NCBI GenBank assembly: GCA_937625935.1
Contig: OW569345.1
Coordinates: 434,001 to 498,000 of the forward strand
DNA: 64,000 bases
Direction: 5' to 3'
Source of the DNA: Tetramitus jugosus
Lineage: Eukaryota; Heterolobosea; Eutetramitea; Acrasida; Vahlkampfiidae
Shown: positions 61,291 through 64,000 of the stretch, piece by piece
How positions within the stretch are numbered: position 1 is the first letter of the stretch
Layout of the letters: every line of letters begins with the position of its first letter
Notes under the pieces: model-generated
The model's database searches: none
What the model was told of the DNA's origin: nothing
The model's input: only the letters and a program-made list of their open reading frames with translations
Position numbers and translations under genes: made by a program

Positions 61291-62258
61291 TTAATACGAT
61301 TTTTTCTTGATTGTTCGCAACGTGTTTCTAATGACCATGTAAGTCCACAGTAGATTCAAAAGGGAGAGAGCAATCGTTATAGAGGATGACATGATCTGCG
61401 CAGTAGGTGAGATTTGTCTAAAGTTCTTCAAGTGACCTTCTCTGATGGCTCTGATCATCACGTAGGGTCCAACACCTACACGAAAACAGATAAAGAAGAT
61501 CATTTTGAGGATGGAGGCCACCTTGTATCGAGTACTACCTCTCCGCCCAAATTTCTGCAAGTACCACTGAACATTTGTTGGCAGGACTGTAATCTCAGTG
61601 AAAAGCATCGAGGTGGACAATATTGTTGTTTGTTTGAACCACATGCTTGCTGCACATCCTATAATTGTCATCAAATGATGGATCCACATGGAGCTGTCCA
61701 TTGATTTCTGTGCAATCATTGTCAACGTATCATAAATACTGTATCCGAGAGAGATGGAGAACAAAGTATCGGAGCCAGATGGATAATTCGTCCACATGTT
61801 TCCACCATTGCCTGGCTTGAGAGCAAAAAAGTTTTGATCATTCTTGAAGACCAAATCTACAGTAGGAATTGGTCAGTCAACCAACAACCCAAACAAACAA
61901 AACAAACAAAGCAAACAACAACCAACGAACCATAAGCTAGTTTGGAAGAGATGGCAGCATGCAGTGTAGAGACAACTTTTTCTGACAGATTAATGTAATC
62001 TTCTTGATTCAACCGAAGGGATTTTAGACGATCGACACTTGTAATCCATCCTCGTTTCCAAAATTCATTGGCACACAAATGAATCACTGTACATCCAGCA
62101 ATTGAGCCACATGTCATGTAGAGTACTCGTTTGAGACGACGTTGATTGTCATCATTTACCTGTTTTTCTCGACAATCGTCTGCTTTTCCGTCCACTTGTT
62201 TATTATTGGCAGCACTGTCCATCATCATCATCGGTGGATGTTCGTCTTGTTTGTTCAT
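61291..62258 (-). CDS. TLC-domain membrane protein
   Basis: Two exons (62258-61931, 61856-61291) with a 74-nt GTTCGT...TGTAG intron give 297 aa. A Met/Asp-rich hydrophilic N-terminus precedes a first TM (about 44-62). The TLC hallmarks LSEKVVSTLHAAISSKLAY and GYSIYDTLTMI follow, then HHLMTIIGC with the conserved His pair, a Trp-containing loop (LPTNVQWYLQKFG), and further hydrophobic segments to the C-terminus (SLLNLLWTYMVIR). TLC proteins include ceramide synthases, TRAM and TMEM56-like lipid regulators. No ceramide-synthase Lag1 motif is evident, so a TMEM56/FAM57-like role is more likely. The first Met of the frame is the ATG at 62258. Confidence 0.82.
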
Positions 62259-62411
62259 TTGCTCCTCTCTGTGTGTGCGTGGATTTTTTTTCACAAATTT
62301 TTCGCGTTGAAGTTCACACGAGCTGTGTGTTTTGATTCCTTTGTTGGGGGAGCTCCCAAGTAAAATTCAACTTCCACAACACACAGCACACCGGTGGATC
62401 AGAGAGAAAGA

Positions 62412-63140
62412 ATGGGCACATCGTCATCCAAACATCAGACAACCAATGCGATCGCTGATACTAACAAGGCCGCTCAGTGGTCTCAGCTCGAGAATGATGA
62501 ACCACCTGCAGTGTCATTCCAATCCCTGTCCAATGATCAATTCGATTTCTTTACAAGACACTTGACACAGGTTCATTGTGGTCAATTGTATCAAGCCTAT
62601 CAGAATGAGTTGTCCAAAAGGAAGGGCACTAGCCATAAGAATGTTGCTGATGATGATCTATTGTTGGATCTTCAGACCATTTATCACATTTGTAACATGT
62701 ACTACTTGGACAATCAGTTTCATCGTTGCTTGAACAAGCAGGAGAATGTGACTGTGAAACAGATGGAGGATGCTGTTCAAAAGTTGATTAGTGATGATGG
62801 CACAAGAGACAGAGTGTACAAGGATCGTTCATTTGAGTCCATGGGATACTGCACAAAGGAGAATATGCCGTTGATTAGGTTGGTTCGGGCAAGGCGACAA
62901 GAGTTGGATGAGAATCCAAGTTTGTTGCAGGAGACATTTGAGTTGATTGAGAAGAAGGCAGCAGATTCTTTGAACGAACAAGGTGTTTCTCAGTTGGAGG
63001 ATCAATTGTGTGCATCATACAAGCAAATGAATGACTTCTTCCAAAACGATACAAAGAACAACGTTTTGTACCAACAGTTTGCAAAGGAACAATTGGAGAA
63101 GTGCTTGTTGGCAGTAAACAAGGCGAAAAAGCAACTATAA
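62412..63140 (+). CDS. Unknown helical protein with N-myristoylation-like start
   Basis: 242 aa. It begins MGTSSSKH, with Gly2, Ser at positions 5-6 and Lys7, which fits the N-myristoyltransferase consensus. The rest is soluble and mostly helical, with two Cys/Tyr-rich stretches (FDFFTRHLTQVHCGQLYQAY and LQTIYHICNMYYLDNQFHRC) and charged C-terminal coils (FELIEKKAADSLNEQG; KEQLEKCLLAVNKAKKQ). No EF-hand, kinase or GTPase motif is seen. I do not recognise a family. The ATG at 62412 is preferred over the upstream GTG at 62394. It is divergent from the TLC gene by 153 nt. Confidence 0.75.
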   Translation: MGTSSSKHQTTNAIADTNKAAQWSQLENDEPPAVSFQSLSNDQFDFFTRHLTQVHCGQLYQAYQNELSKRKGTSHKNVADDDLLLDLQTIYHICNMYYLDNQFHRCLNKQENVTVKQMEDAVQKLISDDGTRDRVYKDRSFESMGYCTKENMPLIRLVRARRQELDENPSLLQETFELIEKKAADSLNEQGVSQLEDQLCASYKQMNDFFQNDTKNNVLYQQFAKEQLEKCLLAVNKAKKQL

Positions 63141-63223
63141 GTTATTATTAATAGTAAAAGAGTGATCATTCTTGAATTATTGAACAGTTTATTAGTACTT
63201 AAAGACTTAGTGATCCACAATGC

Positions 63224-64000
63224 TTAATAGAGCTTTGAGTATGATTTGATGGCAGAGTATTTTCTGTAGTAGATGAATCCAACAACAAACGCAGTCTGGA
63301 ATAAAATAAAGAAGAGCCAGAAGCCGTATGATGTGGACGACTTGATCGTACTATGTAGTTGAGTGCTGTGTTCCTCGAAGCCGGTATGAAGCCTACCTTG
63401 TTTCACAGTCAAGTCGTCAACTTGAACATTCAAGCTACTCATGTAGTTTTCGAGTTTAGTGATTCCATTGTGCAAGTTCTGTCCTTCCTTCTCCAAACTC
63501 CTCATCATGCTGGAGAAATCCTGCTTGATGCTATCTTTGAGTTGAATGAGTTCATTTTGGACAGCTTGTTGCTTTGCGAGCATGCCAGTTATTTGGGCGA
63601 TGACGCTGGTGATATCGTCCTTGGTGGATGATACTTTCACAGTCCGTGCAACCTCCTCCAAAGCCTCCAGAATCAACAAGTTAGTCCTGGTGCTGATACT
63701 GAGCTCTTTCTCTTCGTGAGAAATGTCAGAGGGTGATGTTGAGGAAGATTTGTCCTCGTTTTTGGCTTCAGGGTGATCCATTCCCTTCAATTTTTCTTCA
63801 ATCATCTTGAAAATGTGATCATCGTCAGCTGGTTCACTGATAGAGTACGATTGTGGATGCGTATTGGTGTTGTCCTCTTTAGCAACAGTCGTCTTTTCCT
63901 TCTTCTTTTGTTTCTTGCCAGTGGTAGCAGCAGAAGCAGCATCAATTGCGTCATCAATCTCTGCATTGTCCAACTGATCCTTGTAGTACTTGTATGGATC
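63224..64000 (-). CDS. C-terminal part of a coiled-coil type I membrane protein (possible L-type lectin/ERGIC-53-like cargo receptor)
   Basis: Frame open at the right edge; 258 residues visible. A Lys/Ala/Asp-rich region is followed by a long coiled coil (LILEALEEVARTVK; LAKQQAVQNELIQLKDSIKQ; LENYMSSLNVQVDDLTVKQG). A single TM near the end (GFWLFFILFQTAFVVGFIYY) leaves a short cytosolic tail RKYSAIKSYSKLY. Coil, TM and short tail resemble ERGIC-53/VIP36-type receptors, and the TM start after HTGFEEHSTQLHSTIKSSTS fits. The lectin domain, if present, lies beyond 64000, so this identity is only inferred. The tail lacks a C-terminal KK or FF signal. Confidence 0.65.
   Translation of the reverse strand, partial: DPYKYYKDQLDNAEIDDAIDAASAATTGKKQKKKEKTTVAKEDNTNTHPQSYSISEPADDDHIFKMIEEKLKGMDHPEAKNEDKSSSTSPSDISHEEKELSISTRTNLLILEALEEVARTVKVSSTKDDITSVIAQITGMLAKQQAVQNELIQLKDSIKQDFSSMMRSLEKEGQNLHNGITKLENYMSSLNVQVDDLTVKQGRLHTGFEEHSTQLHSTIKSSTSYGFWLFFILFQTAFVVGFIYYRKYSAIKSYSKLY

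Noticed and set aside
1-64000. Transposons, CRISPR, phage or integrated virus
   Set aside because: I found no transposase, reverse transcriptase, terminal repeats, spacer arrays or viral genes; repeats are simple triplet tracts.

Overview
The window is a gene-dense stretch of protist nuclear DNA. Genes average about 2 kb apart, lie on both strands, and carry only a few short GT-AG introns (16 reconstructed, 62 to 200 nt). Proteins are full of Asn, Gln, Ser, Thr and His homopolymers encoded by triplet runs. The gene content is fully eukaryotic: MED12, MOT1/BTAF1, CPSF30, COG4, VPS39, ALG2, PSMD9, a P4-ATPase, eS1 and mitochondrial EF-Tu. An RWP-RK factor is also present. The style best fits a heterolobosean amoeboflagellate such as Naegleria. 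That assignment is an inference from gene style, not from a marker gene. I see no rRNA, tRNA, CRISPR array, transposon or viral gene.

Layout. 1-13 kb: an ATP9/Neo1-class phospholipid flippase (runs off the left edge), a GNAT acetyltransferase whose reading frame is interrupted near the start, an Asn/Thr-rich unknown, a membrane-anchored subtilisin with an EGF-like tail, and a VPS39/TRAP1-type tethering subunit. 13-27 kb: a four-TM unknown, a CHD-like SNF2 ATPase without chromodomains, a coiled-coil plus MATH-like protein, two unknowns, a transcription-type CDK in five exons, a tiny ORF and the RWP-RK factor. 27-36 kb: an N-domain-less ClpB/Hsp104 ATPase, a CSC1/OSCA-like channel, ALG2, PSMD9 and a seven-TM protein. 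36-49 kb: MOT1, COG4, CPSF30, a START-like protein, a short-chain dehydrogenase lacking the usual Tyr, and ribosomal protein eS1. 49-64 kb: MED12, EF-Tu, a long-chain acyl-CoA synthetase, an A/B-type cyclin, a TLC-domain protein, a probable myristoylated unknown and the C-terminal part of a coiled-coil type I membrane protein.

How the genes relate. Several act in the same broad processes. RNA polymerase II transcription and mRNA 3' processing are represented by MED12, MOT1, CPSF30, the CDK, the SNF2 ATPase and the RWP-RK factor. Endomembrane traffic is represented by VPS39, COG4, the flippase and a possible cargo receptor. Lipid metabolism is represented by the acyl-CoA synthetase, TLC protein and dehydrogenase. 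I see no operon-like or co-inherited system, and the clustering may be chance in a compact genome.

The most interesting local signals are a TTT-TAG-C shifty-stop arrangement (or micro-intron, or indel) at the GNAT start, a uniform GTWNGT intron donor, the Phe in the catalytic Tyr position of the dehydrogenase, and the NLS-like tail on the N-domain-less ClpB.
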